Assembly: GCA_903927965.1 (NCBI GenBank)
Contig: CAIYPA010000537.1
Coordinates: 1 to 32,719, forward strand
Source of the DNA: an uncultured Bacteroidia bacterium
GTDB taxonomy: Bacteria > Bacteroidota > Bacteroidia > Bacteroidales > Prolixibacteraceae
Direction of reading: 5' to 3'
Length of the DNA: 32,719 bases
Below, piece by piece: positions 15,804 to 24,509 of this stretch (position 1 is its first letter; each line of letters starts with the position of its first letter). A program made the position numbers and the translations under genes. A model generated the notes under the pieces. It saw nothing but the letters and a program-made list of their open reading frames with translations. It was not told the origin of the DNA and did no database searches.

Positions 15804-17459
15804 TTATTGTCCTACTTGTTTTGGAAGATACCCAAAGCTCTGTAAGCACTTCTTGTTGTTCAGGATCTCACTTCCAGGCATTGGCGAGATCAAGTTCATC
15901 GGACCGAATGAGAAGCTGAATTCACCAGCTTTATGGCCAATGAAATCGTGGATTCCTGCAAATGTACCAGATCCATCGATAAGGCACATCCTGGTACGGC
16001 GCTGATCCCATAACATTTTGCTCTCGAAGATCAATTCATAGGCACGTTCGGCCATAATTTCCTTCAATGAAATGTCGGATGCACGGTATGTAGGTAACAA
16101 GGCTCTGGTTCTGACTTCGTTGATCCCTTTGGTAATATCGTCATCTGAAATAGCATCACCCAACGTCTTTAAAGCCCAGTTTACCTCGGTAAGCTGTAAA
16201 AGGACATCAGCATAACGATAGAATGTCCAGTTCAATCCTGATTTTGCAGTGTTTTTAATCGCGTCCGTATCATACAGTTTGTACAGATAAGGCCTGTCAA
16301 ATTTTGGGGCAGGACTCTGGGTAGGGTCATACTTGGTTGAGAGGTTGTCTGTTGTAAAGAAAAATTGCTTTTCCTGAACGCGCTTATCAGCAGGATTGTA
16401 TGAATTGATATAGTTCATACTTGGGATAAAAGTCCCATTTTCGTCACCATACATCGAAATATGGCTGATCAAAGGCAAAGCGCAAGGGATTTCCCCATTG
16501 TTTGTAACCCCAGACAAATACTGGGCCTGGAAGATAAATTCACCCTGGTTGTTCTTTGAAGGATTACGCAAATCGTCATAGGTACTACCAGCAAGGCTCC
16601 ATTTTCCATAAAGGATATCAAGCTGTGCCTTTGCTTTTTGCAGGAATACCTTACCAGTTGCAACAGGATAACCTTTCATTGTCCATGCACCGCTAACGCA
16701 AAACTCTTTGGTTGGGGTTGCATTGACTTCCTGATAAGGATAACCGGCACAAGTGAGGTAAACATCGGCCAAAATTGCCCTTGCGGAATATTTCGTGATG
16801 CGCCCGTTTGTCGATTTGGTATCGGTCAAACTACTTGCGATCGCAAATTCAAGGTCAGGGATAATGACCTCGTCATAGATCTTCTTAAGGGAAGTCCTTG
16901 GCAATTCAGCATCTGCCACATTTTCAAGGATCTTTGTGATCTGTGGCACATCACCCCAGTAACGGACAAGGTTAAAATAGTACCAGGCACGCAAGGTCTT
17001 TACTTCACCAAGGGCTTTTGAAATTTTGTCGCTGGCAATCCCTGTCATCCCTTCGATCATCTGGATCGAGAAATTGGCATCCCTTACACCTGTAAACCAG
17101 TTGTTCCACTGATTGTTAAAGTCGTCAAGCAAGTCACCCGATACCTGGTTGGTCTGGAACCTCCAATATAAAGCGTGTGCTTCAACAGTCCAGGCTTCAC
17201 CTGTTGGGAATTCAAGGGTTTGTGGGAGGTTGTTGCCCCAGTCGGTTGCTCCCCCGGTCCAGTTGGGCAACTGGCGATATGGCCCCATTGTCAAAGCAGT
17301 AAGGTCCTCATCGCTGGTGTATGTTGATTTGTCGGTAAGTGACCCTGTAGGCTTTTCAACAAGGAAATCCTTACAGCCACTAAACCCAATCATGAGTGCG
17401 GCTAATAATATGAAGTATCTCATTACCATACTATTTTTATTTTTATTTTCCATAATCAT
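15804..17459 (-). CDS. susD-like: SusD/RagB family nutrient-binding lipoprotein
   Basis: 551-residue outer-membrane lipoprotein of the SusD family, the glycan-capturing lid on a SusC transporter. The lipobox is IGFSGC, after the hydrophobic stretch YFILLAALM. Family features are CKDFLVEKPTGSLTDKSTY near the mature N-terminus, tetratricopeptide-like helices (TLRAWYYFNLVRYWGDVP) and the C-terminal KEIMAERAYELIFESKMLWDQRR motif, which is highly typical. The start is uncertain among Met1 (17459), Met3 (17453) and the later MVMRYF; all leave the signal intact. Only 14 bp separate it from the SusC stop, so the two are one operon. Substrate cannot be read from the sequence. Confidence 0.95.
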   Translation of the reverse strand: MIMENKNKNSMVMRYFILLAALMIGFSGCKDFLVEKPTGSLTDKSTYTSDEDLTALTMGPYRQLPNWTGGATDWGNNLPQTLEFPTGEAWTVEAHALYWRFQTNQVSGDLLDDFNNQWNNWFTGVRDANFSIQMIEGMTGIASDKISKALGEVKTLRAWYYFNLVRYWGDVPQITKILENVADAELPRTSLKKIYDEVIIPDLEFAIASSLTDTKSTNGRITKYSARAILADVYLTCAGYPYQEVNATPTKEFCVSGAWTMKGYPVATGKVFLQKAKAQLDILYGKWSLAGSTYDDLRNPSKNNQGEFIFQAQYLSGVTNNGEIPCALPLISHISMYGDENGTFIPSMNYINSYNPADKRVQEKQFFFTTDNLSTKYDPTQSPAPKFDRPYLYKLYDTDAIKNTAKSGLNWTFYRYADVLLQLTEVNWALKTLGDAISDDDITKGINEVRTRALLPTYRASDISLKEIMAERAYELIFESKMLWDQRRTRMCLIDGSGTFAGIHDFIGHKAGEFSFSFGPMNLISPMPGSEILNNKKCLQSFGYLPKQVGQ

Positions 17460-17473
17460 AATTTTTTTAGAAT

Positions 17474-20400
17474 TTAGAAACTGACGTTAACTCCAAAGGA
17501 GTATGTTGATGGATTCGGATACTGATATTTATCGGAGTTTGGAGCTGTAGCGAAACTCTTATCCAATGAACTACCTTCAGGATCATATCCTTCAACTTTG
17601 GTAATCAGGAAGAAATTTGCTGCACTAAGATAGAACCGTACCTTTTCAAGTTTGATCGTTTTTGTCAACGAACCGGGTAAAGTATAACCTAAAGTTAAAT
17701 TGTTGCCCCTGATGAACGATGCATCAGAAAGCATGTGCGTATCGGCATACGATTGATAATAAGCCCCGCCATTTCCCGGACGAATCTGGGCTACCTGCGA
17801 ATTTTGATTATCTGGACGCCATGCAGTAAGTGTTGAATTCAAGCCTCCTGATACCAACTGACGGTCCTCGGCCGATTCGTGGATGAATGCTTTGTTCACA
17901 CCCTGAACGATCGCGATATCGATTGCCAGATCAAAGTTCTTATAAGAAAAGGTGTTGTTGAACCCAACGATGAATTTTGGGAATGCATTACCGATGATAT
18001 CACCGTCCGACTGCAAATCGATTTTTCCATCATTGTTTTTGTCATAGAATTTCAAGTCACCTGGCCTCATCCCATAACGGGCGGCTTCTGCGGCTTCACT
18101 TGTGCTCCACGTACCCAAGCGGTTTAATCCAAAGAAGGATCCGATAGGATACCCAATCTTGTAAATGGTGGTTGCATTACCGGCGCCAAGCTGAACATAG
18201 ATAGGTGCACCTGTTGGCCCGAGCGCTGTTATCTTGTTTTGGTTGTTGCTCAATGTAAAGGTAGTATTCCATTTTAAGTCACCTTTTGCTATATTGCGGG
18301 TATTCAGTTCAATTTCAAAACCCTGGTTCTGAACAGAACCATAGTTCTCGGTTACCGAACCAACAGTTGTTGACAATGGGAGTGGTACAGAAAGCAACAT
18401 ATCGGTTGTCTGTTTGCGGTAAACGTCAAACGACAAGGTGATACGATCTTTGAAAAGGCCTAAATCGATACCTCCATCATACTGTGTTGTGGTTTCCCAT
18501 TTAAGGTCGGGGTTACCCACCGAACTTGGATAAATACCTGTCAACGATGTGGTTCCCATTGCGATTGAACTGTTAACACCTACATACCTTTGGGTTACAT
18601 AACTACCAATTTCCTGGTTACCTGTTTTTCCGACACTGGTACGGATCTTCAGGTTGGAAATAGCGGCAATATTTTTGACAAAATCTTCGGAAGAAGCTTT
18701 CCATGCCAATGCGGCAGATGGGAAGAACCCATATTTTGAGTTTTCACCAAATCTGGAGGAACCGTCCATACGGCCTGTGAAGGTAGCCATGTATTTTCCT
18801 TTGTAACTGTAATTGGCCCTGGCAAAGTAGGAGGCAAGTGCATTGAAACCATCACTACTTCCAACACCTGGTCTTGCGGCTGCTCCTGCACCTAAATTAT
18901 GGTATGCATAGAAGTTAGTAAAGAACACGCTGTTTGAAGCACTCAGGTTTTCATATTTATACCTTGACCATGAAAGACCAACCATTGCGTTGACGGTATG
19001 GTCCCCTCCAAAAGTTTTATCGTAGTTGAAATAGTTTTGGTTTTGCCAGTACATCCCGTAGTTGTTGTTCATGGATGCGGAACCGTCACCACCATAAAAT
19101 TTACCACTGTAATAATCGTATTTGTAGTTGTTGAAGTCAAAAGAGAAGTCGCTCTTGAAACTTAAATCCTTTGTGATCTGGGCTTTCAGGACCATACTAC
19201 CGGTTGCCTGGTTTCTGTAGGTCAAGCCAAAATTCTGGTTTCTTCTGAAAATGATGTTGTACCATTGTTCCCCAACGTTGAAGTCGGCATTGGTACCCCA
19301 GCGTGATGCATAAATGCCAAAAGTAGCCGGATCATTCGGGTAGGTGATCGGAACGATTGGCCAAACCTCGGCAGTTGACCTGGTGATCCCATCATCATAA
19401 GTCTGGATACTTTGCATAAAGCCCAATTGGGTGCTTAAATCAAGCCATTTGAACACTTTGACATCACCGGTCAAACTTCCGTTGTAACGTTTGAAATATG
19501 AATCCTTCATAATACCCTGTTGATTGGTATAACCTATTGAAACAGAGTATTTGGCTTTGTCGTTACCACCTCTTACGTCGAAGTAATGGTTTTGGGATAC
19601 CGACGGTTTGAAAACAATACTTTCCCAGTTGTTGTTGTAGCGCGGCATATATTGCTTGCCATCCTTACCTGTCAGGTTTACAGAAAAGGTTCCGTCATTT
19701 GGGATAAACAACCAAGGCATTTCGGAATAGGATTGTGAACCGCCTGTTGATCCGCGGAAGTCCTTTGTGCTGTTGATCGTTCCGTATTTTGTTCCATTGG
19801 CCATTGCCTGCTCATAAGTGTACATCAATTGCTCAGAAGTCATCGAGTACAAATGTCTTTGCATAACACCAACAGACACACTACCTTTATAGTCCACCTG
19901 TGTTTGTCCGGCAACACCACGTTTTGTTGTGATCAATACAACACCGTTGGCACCCCTTGCACCATATATAGCGGTTGCAGAAGCATCTTTTAAGATGTCG
20001 GTACTGACAATGTCGTCAGGGTTTAGGTTCGATAAAACGTTACCAACACCTACGATACCGTCAACGACGAACAATGGGTCGTTGTTCGTATTGATCGAGT
20101 TCGATCCACGGATACGGATCATCGGGTTACCACCCGGGATACCACCACCCATATTGATAACCTGTACCCCTGAGACTTTTCCTTGTAGTGCCTGACCAAG
20201 GTTGGTTGCTGGTTTATCCATTAACCTTGTAGCAGCAACAGCGTTTACAGCACCGGTAGCGTCACTTTTCTTGACAGTACCATATCCGATGGCGACTACC
20301 TCTTCAATACCGATCGTCTCTTCGGCAAGTTGAACATTTACAGTTGATTTTCCACCAACAGCAACTTCCTGTGCTTTCATTCCCACAAATGAGAATTGAA

Positions 20401-20710
20401 GGGTTGCATTGTCGGGGACATTGTTGAGCGAGAAATTACCACCATTATCGGTAATTACACCATTTGTGGTCCCTTTTACAACTACGGAAACACCTGGCAA
20501 AGAACCTCCCGATAAGTCGGTAACTTTACCGGAAACCTTCTTTCCAGCCTGCTGGCTGGCGGTGAGGTTTTCACCAGCTTGCAGGGAATATACATTTGCA
20601 GTCACCTGCACGACTGTCATCACAAAAATTAACAGGCAAAGCTTCATGAATCGTGAAATTTTCTTTAACATGAGATTTCGCCCCATGTTCGGAATCGGTT
20701 TTTTTTTCAT
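17474..20710 (-). CDS. susC-like: SusC/RagA family TonB-dependent transporter
   Basis: 1078-residue outer-membrane beta-barrel that imports oligosaccharides using TonB energy. An N-terminal signal (LKKISRFMKLCLLIFVMTVV...) is preceded by extra residues, so the true start may be Met9 or Met14. A CarboxypepD_reg-like domain spans ~57-118 (GKVTDLSGGSLPGVSVVVKG). Next comes the SusC-type conserved EEVVAIGYGTVKKSDATGAV, then the plug domain with NPMIRIRGSNSIN and PLFVVDGI and the LKDASATAIYGARGANGVVLI motif, then the barrel to a C-terminal aromatic-ending strand (FGVNVSF). There is no STN secretin domain, so regulation by an anti-sigma factor through the transporter is unlikely, and no sigma/anti-sigma genes lie upstream. 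First gene of the operon with SusD and the surface lipoprotein. Confidence 0.96.
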   Translation of the reverse strand: MKKKPIPNMGRNLMLKKISRFMKLCLLIFVMTVVQVTANVYSLQAGENLTASQQAGKKVSGKVTDLSGGSLPGVSVVVKGTTNGVITDNGGNFSLNNVPDNATLQFSFVGMKAQEVAVGGKSTVNVQLAEETIGIEEVVAIGYGTVKKSDATGAVNAVAATRLMDKPATNLGQALQGKVSGVQVINMGGGIPGGNPMIRIRGSNSINTNNDPLFVVDGIVGVGNVLSNLNPDDIVSTDILKDASATAIYGARGANGVVLITTKRGVAGQTQVDYKGSVSVGVMQRHLYSMTSEQLMYTYEQAMANGTKYGTINSTKDFRGSTGGSQSYSEMPWLFIPNDGTFSVNLTGKDGKQYMPRYNNNWESIVFKPSVSQNHYFDVRGGNDKAKYSVSIGYTNQQGIMKDSYFKRYNGSLTGDVKVFKWLDLSTQLGFMQSIQTYDDGITRSTAEVWPIVPITYPNDPATFGIYASRWGTNADFNVGEQWYNIIFRRNQNFGLTYRNQATGSMVLKAQITKDLSFKSDFSFDFNNYKYDYYSGKFYGGDGSASMNNNYGMYWQNQNYFNYDKTFGGDHTVNAMVGLSWSRYKYENLSASNSVFFTNFYAYHNLGAGAAARPGVGSSDGFNALASYFARANYSYKGKYMATFTGRMDGSSRFGENSKYGFFPSAALAWKASSEDFVKNIAAISNLKIRTSVGKTGNQEIGSYVTQRYVGVNSSIAMGTTSLTGIYPSSVGNPDLKWETTTQYDGGIDLGLFKDRITLSFDVYRKQTTDMLLSVPLPLSTTVGSVTENYGSVQNQGFEIELNTRNIAKGDLKWNTTFTLSNNQNKITALGPTGAPIYVQLGAGNATTIYKIGYPIGSFFGLNRLGTWSTSEAAEAARYGMRPGDLKFYDKNNDGKIDLQSDGDIIGNAFPKFIVGFNNTFSYKNFDLAIDIAIVQGVNKAFIHESAEDRQLVSGGLNSTLTAWRPDNQNSQVAQIRPGNGGAYYQSYADTHMLSDASFIRGNNLTLGYTLPGSLTKTIKLEKVRFYLSAANFFLITKVEGYDPEGSSLDKSFATAPNSDKYQYPNPSTYSFGVNVSF

Positions 20711-21054
20711 ACAATTGAATGTTTTAATTTAACAAAATGTTGTTCGTTTTCGCCTTCCGGCTTTTATACAGCAGAGATAGATGGGACTATTCGTACTGAA
20801 ATCAGATAGTTATTCATGCTGGTCGTTCATTTCATAGGCAAAACAATTTTGATGTTTAGTTGATGTGTATAAATATAAAGAATCTGATGTTCGCATTTTC
20901 TGCACGTATTAAGGTTTTCATATTTCACTTAAAGACGACCTGACCGTTAGTTACCCTGTAAAATTAATAATTATTTTTTAACAAATTTTCACCATTGATA
21001 AGTTATAACATAGATGATTCAGATAAGTTTTAATTATTTGTAATAAAAAAAAAT

Positions 21055-21062
21055 TACTTTTG
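21055..21062 (+). promoter_or_regulatory. Candidate -7 box for the MgtE-N/CBS - NRAMP operon
   Basis: TACTTTTG matches TAnnTTTG exactly. The best -33 TTTG (21037-21040) is only 14 bp away, shorter than usual, so the promoter is a moderate call. It would give a transcript leader of ~128 nt. Confidence 0.4.
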
Positions 21063-21120
21063 CGGCGCAAACCAATATTTGTTTCAAATGGACGAAGGGC
21101 CGGCGGATAGTATATTTTTA

Positions 21121-21196
21121 AACCTTGATGTAAAGGGTTAGCAGGGCCATTTTGTGCGTGCTTTCTCCTTATATCTTTAACAAAAAGGAGAAGCAT
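21121..21196 (+). promoter_or_regulatory. Structured leader with a hairpin covering the Shine-Dalgarno
   Basis: Two stem-loops can form just ahead of the ATG at 21197. The first pairs AACCTT (21121-21126) with AAGGGTT (21133-21139). The second pairs GCTTTCTCCTT (21160-21170) with AAGGAGAAGC (21185-21194), 10 bp with a one-base bulge and a 14-nt loop. The right arm contains AAGGAG, a perfect Shine-Dalgarno 6 nt from the ATG, so folding would hide it. I do not recognise a known riboswitch class. Confidence 0.5.
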
Positions 21197-22465
21197 ATGA
21201 AATCTTTCACCACATTTTATTTAAGCCGTGTGATCGGCAAAAAAGTGTTTGATGCCAATGGTGAGTTCATTGGCGTCGTTAAAGATTTGTTGGTCGATTC
21301 AAATTATTCATTTGAAACCTCCGGGAAACCATTTGTAAGCGGCATCCAACTCAAACAGGGCAAAGATGTCAAATGTTATTCTTTTCAATCCTTTCGGATC
21401 ACCAAGGGAAATGGCACAATCATCATCACATGCGAGAAACTGGCCGAAATGTCGGCTGAAAGTATTGAAAACGATTTGTTTTTGGCTCAGGTAATACTTG
21501 ATAAACAGATTGTTGACCTTTATGGACACAAGCTTGTACGGGCAAACGATGTCCGGCTCGTATCGCTGGTGGAGGGCACATACGTTGTGGCTGTTGATAT
21601 CGGTATTGAAGGTCTGCTCCGCAGGATCGGGATCGTGAAACCATTAAAAGCACTGTTCTCGATTTTCGGCAAATCGGTTCCTTCCAAATTTATCCTTTGG
21701 GAAGAGGTTGAAGCCATTGATTATTCCAACCTGAACATCAAACTTTCAAAGAGTTATTCCAAACTTCAGACGCTGCATCCTTCCGACCTTGCCGATATTA
21801 TTGAGGAACTCGACAAAAAATCAAGGACAAACGTCTTTTCGCAGTTGGATGAAGAACAGGCTGCCGATGTTTTGGAAGAATTGAACACCGAGGCTCAGGT
21901 TCACCTGATTGAAAGTTTGCCGATCGAAAAAGTAGCCGACGTACTGGAGAAGATGCCTGCCGATGAAGTTGCTGACATCATGGATGCCCTTGAGGATGAA
22001 AAGGTTGAACTCCTGTTGAAAGAGATGGAGAAAGATACATCCGAAGAAGTCCGCGAACTTCTCGAATATCCCGACAATACCGTGGGGAGCATCATGTCAA
22101 CTGAGATATTGTGCTACAAGGAAAATGAGACCGTTGAACAGGTGATCCATGATTTACGGAACAAGCGGCCTGAGGCTGAAGAGCTGTTCAGCCTTTTTGT
22201 CACAGGCGAGAATGATGAGCTGATTGCCAGTTTTTCGTTGCGCGACCTTGTACTGGCATTGCCTGAAGCGAAAATCAGTCAGTTTATGAAGCCTTCACCC
22301 GTCCACTTGTACGACTTCCTCAAGGTCGATGATATTGCCGAGATCATTTCAAAATACAACATGCTGGCCATTCCGGTATTGGACAAAAAAGGGATTTTGC
22401 AGGGGATGGTCGTCATCGGTGACGTGGTAGAGGATTTAATTAACAAACGCAGGACAAATAAATAG
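21197..22465 (+). CDS. Cytosolic PRC-barrel / MgtE-N / CBS protein
   Basis: 422 residues from the ATG at 21197, chosen because AAGGAG lies 6 nt upstream; a longer frame from 21152 has no such site. The order is a PRC-barrel-like N-terminus (FYLSRVIGKKVFDANGEFIGVVKDL), a second PRC-like segment (DKQIVDLYGHKLVRANDVRLV), then the MgtE N superhelical repeats (LHPSDLADIIEELD, EQAADVLEELN, EKVADVLEKMPADEVADIMDALE), then a pair of CBS domains (TVGSIMSTEIL and ISQFMKPSPVHLY...VLDKKGILQGMVVIGDVVEDL). It has the cytosolic Mg2+-sensing half of an MgtE channel but no transmembrane part. The NRAMP-family gene starts 12 bp downstream, with AGGAG overlapping this stop codon. It probably senses Mg2+ or nucleotides and gates that transporter; this is inference. 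Confidence 0.88.
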   Translation: MKSFTTFYLSRVIGKKVFDANGEFIGVVKDLLVDSNYSFETSGKPFVSGIQLKQGKDVKCYSFQSFRITKGNGTIIITCEKLAEMSAESIENDLFLAQVILDKQIVDLYGHKLVRANDVRLVSLVEGTYVVAVDIGIEGLLRRIGIVKPLKALFSIFGKSVPSKFILWEEVEAIDYSNLNIKLSKSYSKLQTLHPSDLADIIEELDKKSRTNVFSQLDEEQAADVLEELNTEAQVHLIESLPIEKVADVLEKMPADEVADIMDALEDEKVELLLKEMEKDTSEEVRELLEYPDNTVGSIMSTEILCYKENETVEQVIHDLRNKRPEAEELFSLFVTGENDELIASFSLRDLVLALPEAKISQFMKPSPVHLYDFLKVDDIAEIISKYNMLAIPVLDKKGILQGMVVIGDVVEDLINKRRTNK

Positions 22466-22477
22466 GAGTGTTGCCAT

Positions 22478-23719
22478 ATGTTCAAAAATAGAAAAACACT
22501 TTTTCGCAGGTTGGGATTTTTTCTTGCGATTTTGGGCCCGGGAATCATTACCGGGAGCGTTGACAACGATGCGGGTGGAATCACAACCTATTCGGTGGCA
22601 GGTGCCTTGTACGGATATAACCTGTTGTGGACATTGATCCCTTCGTTCATTGTGCTTGTGGTGATCCAGGAGATGAATGCCCGTATGGGCATCGTAACCG
22701 GTAAAGGATTGGCCTGCCTGATCCGTGAAAACGCAGGGGTGAAAATCACTTTTTTTATTTTTACGGGATTGCTGATTGCCGACATTGGCAATACGACGAC
22801 CGAGTTTGCCGGGGTTGCCGGAAGTATGGAGGTATTTGGCGTCAGCAAGTACATTTCTGTACCCATTGTGGGATTCCTTGTCTGGATCTCGGTAGTGAAG
22901 GGAACCTACAAGAGTGCTGAACGTATCTTCCTGATATTCAGTGTTTCATTATTGATGTATGTTGTTTCGGCATTGATGGGTAAACCACAATGGGGCGAAA
23001 TTGGCCATTCGCTTGTCCATCCCGAATTGGAAATCAATACGCAAAGCCTTGCGATCATTATTGGATTGATCGGAACAACGATTGCGCCATGGATGCAGTT
23101 TTACATGCAATCGTCGGTGATCGAAAAGGGGCTGAAAATGAAGAACTACAAATACACCCTGATCGATATTGTGGTGGGTTGCCTTGTCACGGTAATTGTT
23201 GCATTTTTTATTATTGTGGCTTGTGCCTCGACCTTGCATGTGAACGGGGTTGTGATCAATGAAGCAAAAGATGCTGCCCTGGCGTTGAAACCGCTTGCGG
23301 GCGCCCTAGCCGCTCAGGTATTTGCTTTCGGATTGTTTATTGCCTCCATCTTTTCGGCTACGATATTGCCTTTGGCTTGTGCATTTTACGTGAGCGAAGC
23401 GTTTGGATTTGAAGCTGGCATCGACAAGACCTGGAACGAAGCAAAAGAATTTTATACCCTCTATACCGGGATCCTGATCCTTTCTGCCGGAATTATCCTT
23501 TTGCCAAATGCCCCGTTGATCCTGATTTCGTTGTGGTCGCAGGTCCTGAACGGGATGTTCCTGCCAGTGGTGCTGTTGTGCATGATCTTTTTGGTGAACA
23601 ACAAGAAAATCATGGGCGAGTATGTCAACAAACCGGTGAACAACTTTATCGGATGGTCGGCGGTGTCCGTTTTGGTCATCCTGTCGTTTGCTTTATTGGT
23701 TTTACAGTTTATTAAATAA
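22478..23719 (+). CDS. NRAMP-family divalent cation transporter with altered metal site
   Basis: 413-residue inner-membrane protein of the NRAMP/SLC11 family with about 11 transmembrane helices. TM1 begins with the family GPGIITGSVDNDAGGITT, where the canonical DPGN metal motif reads DAGG (Asn to Gly). In the TM6 region the canonical MPH motif reads APW (IGTTIAPWMQFYMQS), so the Met thioether ligand that favours Fe/Mn is gone. Such substitutions are characteristic of NRAMP-related magnesium transporters as I recall them. The tight pairing with an MgtE-N/CBS protein also points to Mg2+ rather than Mn2+/Fe2+. The start is supported by AGGAG nine nt upstream. No clear terminator follows. Family call strong; substrate inferred. 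Confidence 0.9.
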   Translation: MFKNRKTLFRRLGFFLAILGPGIITGSVDNDAGGITTYSVAGALYGYNLLWTLIPSFIVLVVIQEMNARMGIVTGKGLACLIRENAGVKITFFIFTGLLIADIGNTTTEFAGVAGSMEVFGVSKYISVPIVGFLVWISVVKGTYKSAERIFLIFSVSLLMYVVSALMGKPQWGEIGHSLVHPELEINTQSLAIIIGLIGTTIAPWMQFYMQSSVIEKGLKMKNYKYTLIDIVVGCLVTVIVAFFIIVACASTLHVNGVVINEAKDAALALKPLAGALAAQVFAFGLFIASIFSATILPLACAFYVSEAFGFEAGIDKTWNEAKEFYTLYTGILILSAGIILLPNAPLILISLWSQVLNGMFLPVVLLCMIFLVNNKKIMGEYVNKPVNNFIGWSAVSVLVILSFALLVLQFIK

Positions 23720-23754
23720 AGGGTGGGGGGAAATTGTAAAAGACGCTTTAAGGG

Positions 23755-23945
23755 GCGGCGCATGCTGACAGGTCGCCACTTCCAATTTTGTTCCATGACG
23801 CTGTCAGGAGCTTCGCACGCTGACAGGTCGTGTCCCAAAGTTGGTTTTGAGATTTTATTAAGTTCGATCTTCCTCCCGGGCTGTCATTGCGAACCGGTAA
23901 TTAACATTAAATGGTTAGCTAATAATTAGATACCGGTGAAGCAAT
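23755..23945. repeat. Dispersed palindromic repeats after the NRAMP gene
   Basis: Contains a 37-bp element at 23797-23833 with CTGTCA...TGACAG arms, a partial copy just before it (GCTGACAGGTCG at 23764-23775), and a larger palindrome 23886-23945 whose arms are ATTGC...ACCGGTA and TACCGGT...GCAAT. The first element recurs at 32054-32090. The 286-bp gap holds no gene. Confidence 0.65.
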
Positions 23946-23954
23946 CCCATATTC

Positions 23955-23986
23955 TATGCACGATTAAAAAATAATTATTAAGTTTG
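23955..23986 (+). promoter_or_regulatory. Promoter of the toxin-antitoxin operon
   Basis: TAAGTTTG (23979-23986) is an exact match to the Bacteroidota -7 box TAnnTTTG. TATG at 23955-23958, 20 bp before it, is a 3-of-4 match to the -33 TTTG. Transcription would start near 23993, giving a short leader before the ATG at 24006. Confidence 0.6.
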
Positions 23987-24005
23987 TGTAATAAAATATC
24001 AACTT

Positions 24006-24212
24006 ATGACAACAGTGACAATTAAGATTAACGCCAGTACAAGAAAAACACAGTATTTGTTGGGGCTTATAGGTGAGATTGCGAAAGGCGATAAAAATAT
24101 CGAAATTTCAGGAACTGAGGAAAGCCCTTATAATCCCGAATTTGTAAAAGAAATTCTAAAATCACGTTCAAGCAAAGGAAAGGCCATAAAAACTGCAGAT
24201 TTATGGAAGTAA
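24006..24212 (+). CDS. Antitoxin of a YoeB-type toxin-antitoxin pair
   Basis: 68-residue protein beginning MTTVTIKINASTRKTQYLLGL, with a beta strand then helix suited to DNA binding or dimerisation, and a charged C-terminal tail (PYNPEFVKEILKSRSSKGKAIKTADLWK) suited to wrapping a toxin. It is not an obvious Phd/YefM protein; the N-terminal pattern resembles the DUF2683-type small proteins that accompany RelE/YoeB toxins in Bacteroidota, recalled without a search. It overlaps the toxin gene by 10 bp, the usual antitoxin-first coupling. Expected role is to neutralise the toxin and repress the shared promoter. Confidence 0.8.
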   Translation: MTTVTIKINASTRKTQYLLGLIGEIAKGDKNIEISGTEESPYNPEFVKEILKSRSSKGKAIKTADLWK

Positions 24213-24469
24213 TCTATAAAGACAAAGCTCTTGAAGACATTAAATTTTGGAAAACAAGTGGTAAAAAAATAATTCAAAACAAAATTACCAAACTGGTGGA
24301 AGATATCCTTCGACACCCATACACAGGATTAGGGAAGCCAGAAGGATTAAAATATGAGCTTAGCGGCTTATGGTCACGTGAAATTGATAAAAAGAACCGG
24401 TTGGTCTATGAAGTTGTTGGACAGGATCTTCATATTGTTTCGTTATGCGGACATTATTACGATAAATAA
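24203..24469 (+). CDS. yoeB-like: YoeB/Txe-family mRNA interferase toxin
   Basis: 88-residue ribosome-dependent endoribonuclease of the RelE/YoeB superfamily. Conserved blocks match E. coli YoeB from memory: GKPEGLKYELSGLWSREID, KNRLVYEV and the C-terminal CGHYY. The catalytic equivalents are Glu47, Arg66 and His84, all present, with Tyr85 following, so the toxin should be active. The start overlaps the antitoxin end. The stop lies just 40 bp ahead of the first CRISPR repeat, and the gene reads toward the array with no visible terminator between. Confidence 0.93.
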   Translation: MEVIYKDKALEDIKFWKTSGKKIIQNKITKLVEDILRHPYTGLGKPEGLKYELSGLWSREIDKKNRLVYEVVGQDLHIVSLCGHYYDK

Positions 24470-24509
24470 ACTTTTAACCCCACTTTAAGTATAACCCGAC
24501 GCACCACTG

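Larger units (their letters stand above)
20711..21196. other. Divergent intergenic region: susC leader and cation-gene leader
   Basis: 486 bp, very A/T-rich, between the divergent SusC and MgtE-N/CBS genes. No gene is seen. No exact -7 box was found for susC on the minus strand. On the plus strand a TAnnTTTG box at 21055 and a structured leader to 21196 belong to the cation genes and are listed separately. Confidence 0.6.

Noticed and set aside
15769-15849. Extended start for the surface lipoprotein at 15849
   Set aside because: Would overlap SusD and place 27 residues before a canonical lipoprotein signal; the ATG at 15768 fits much better.
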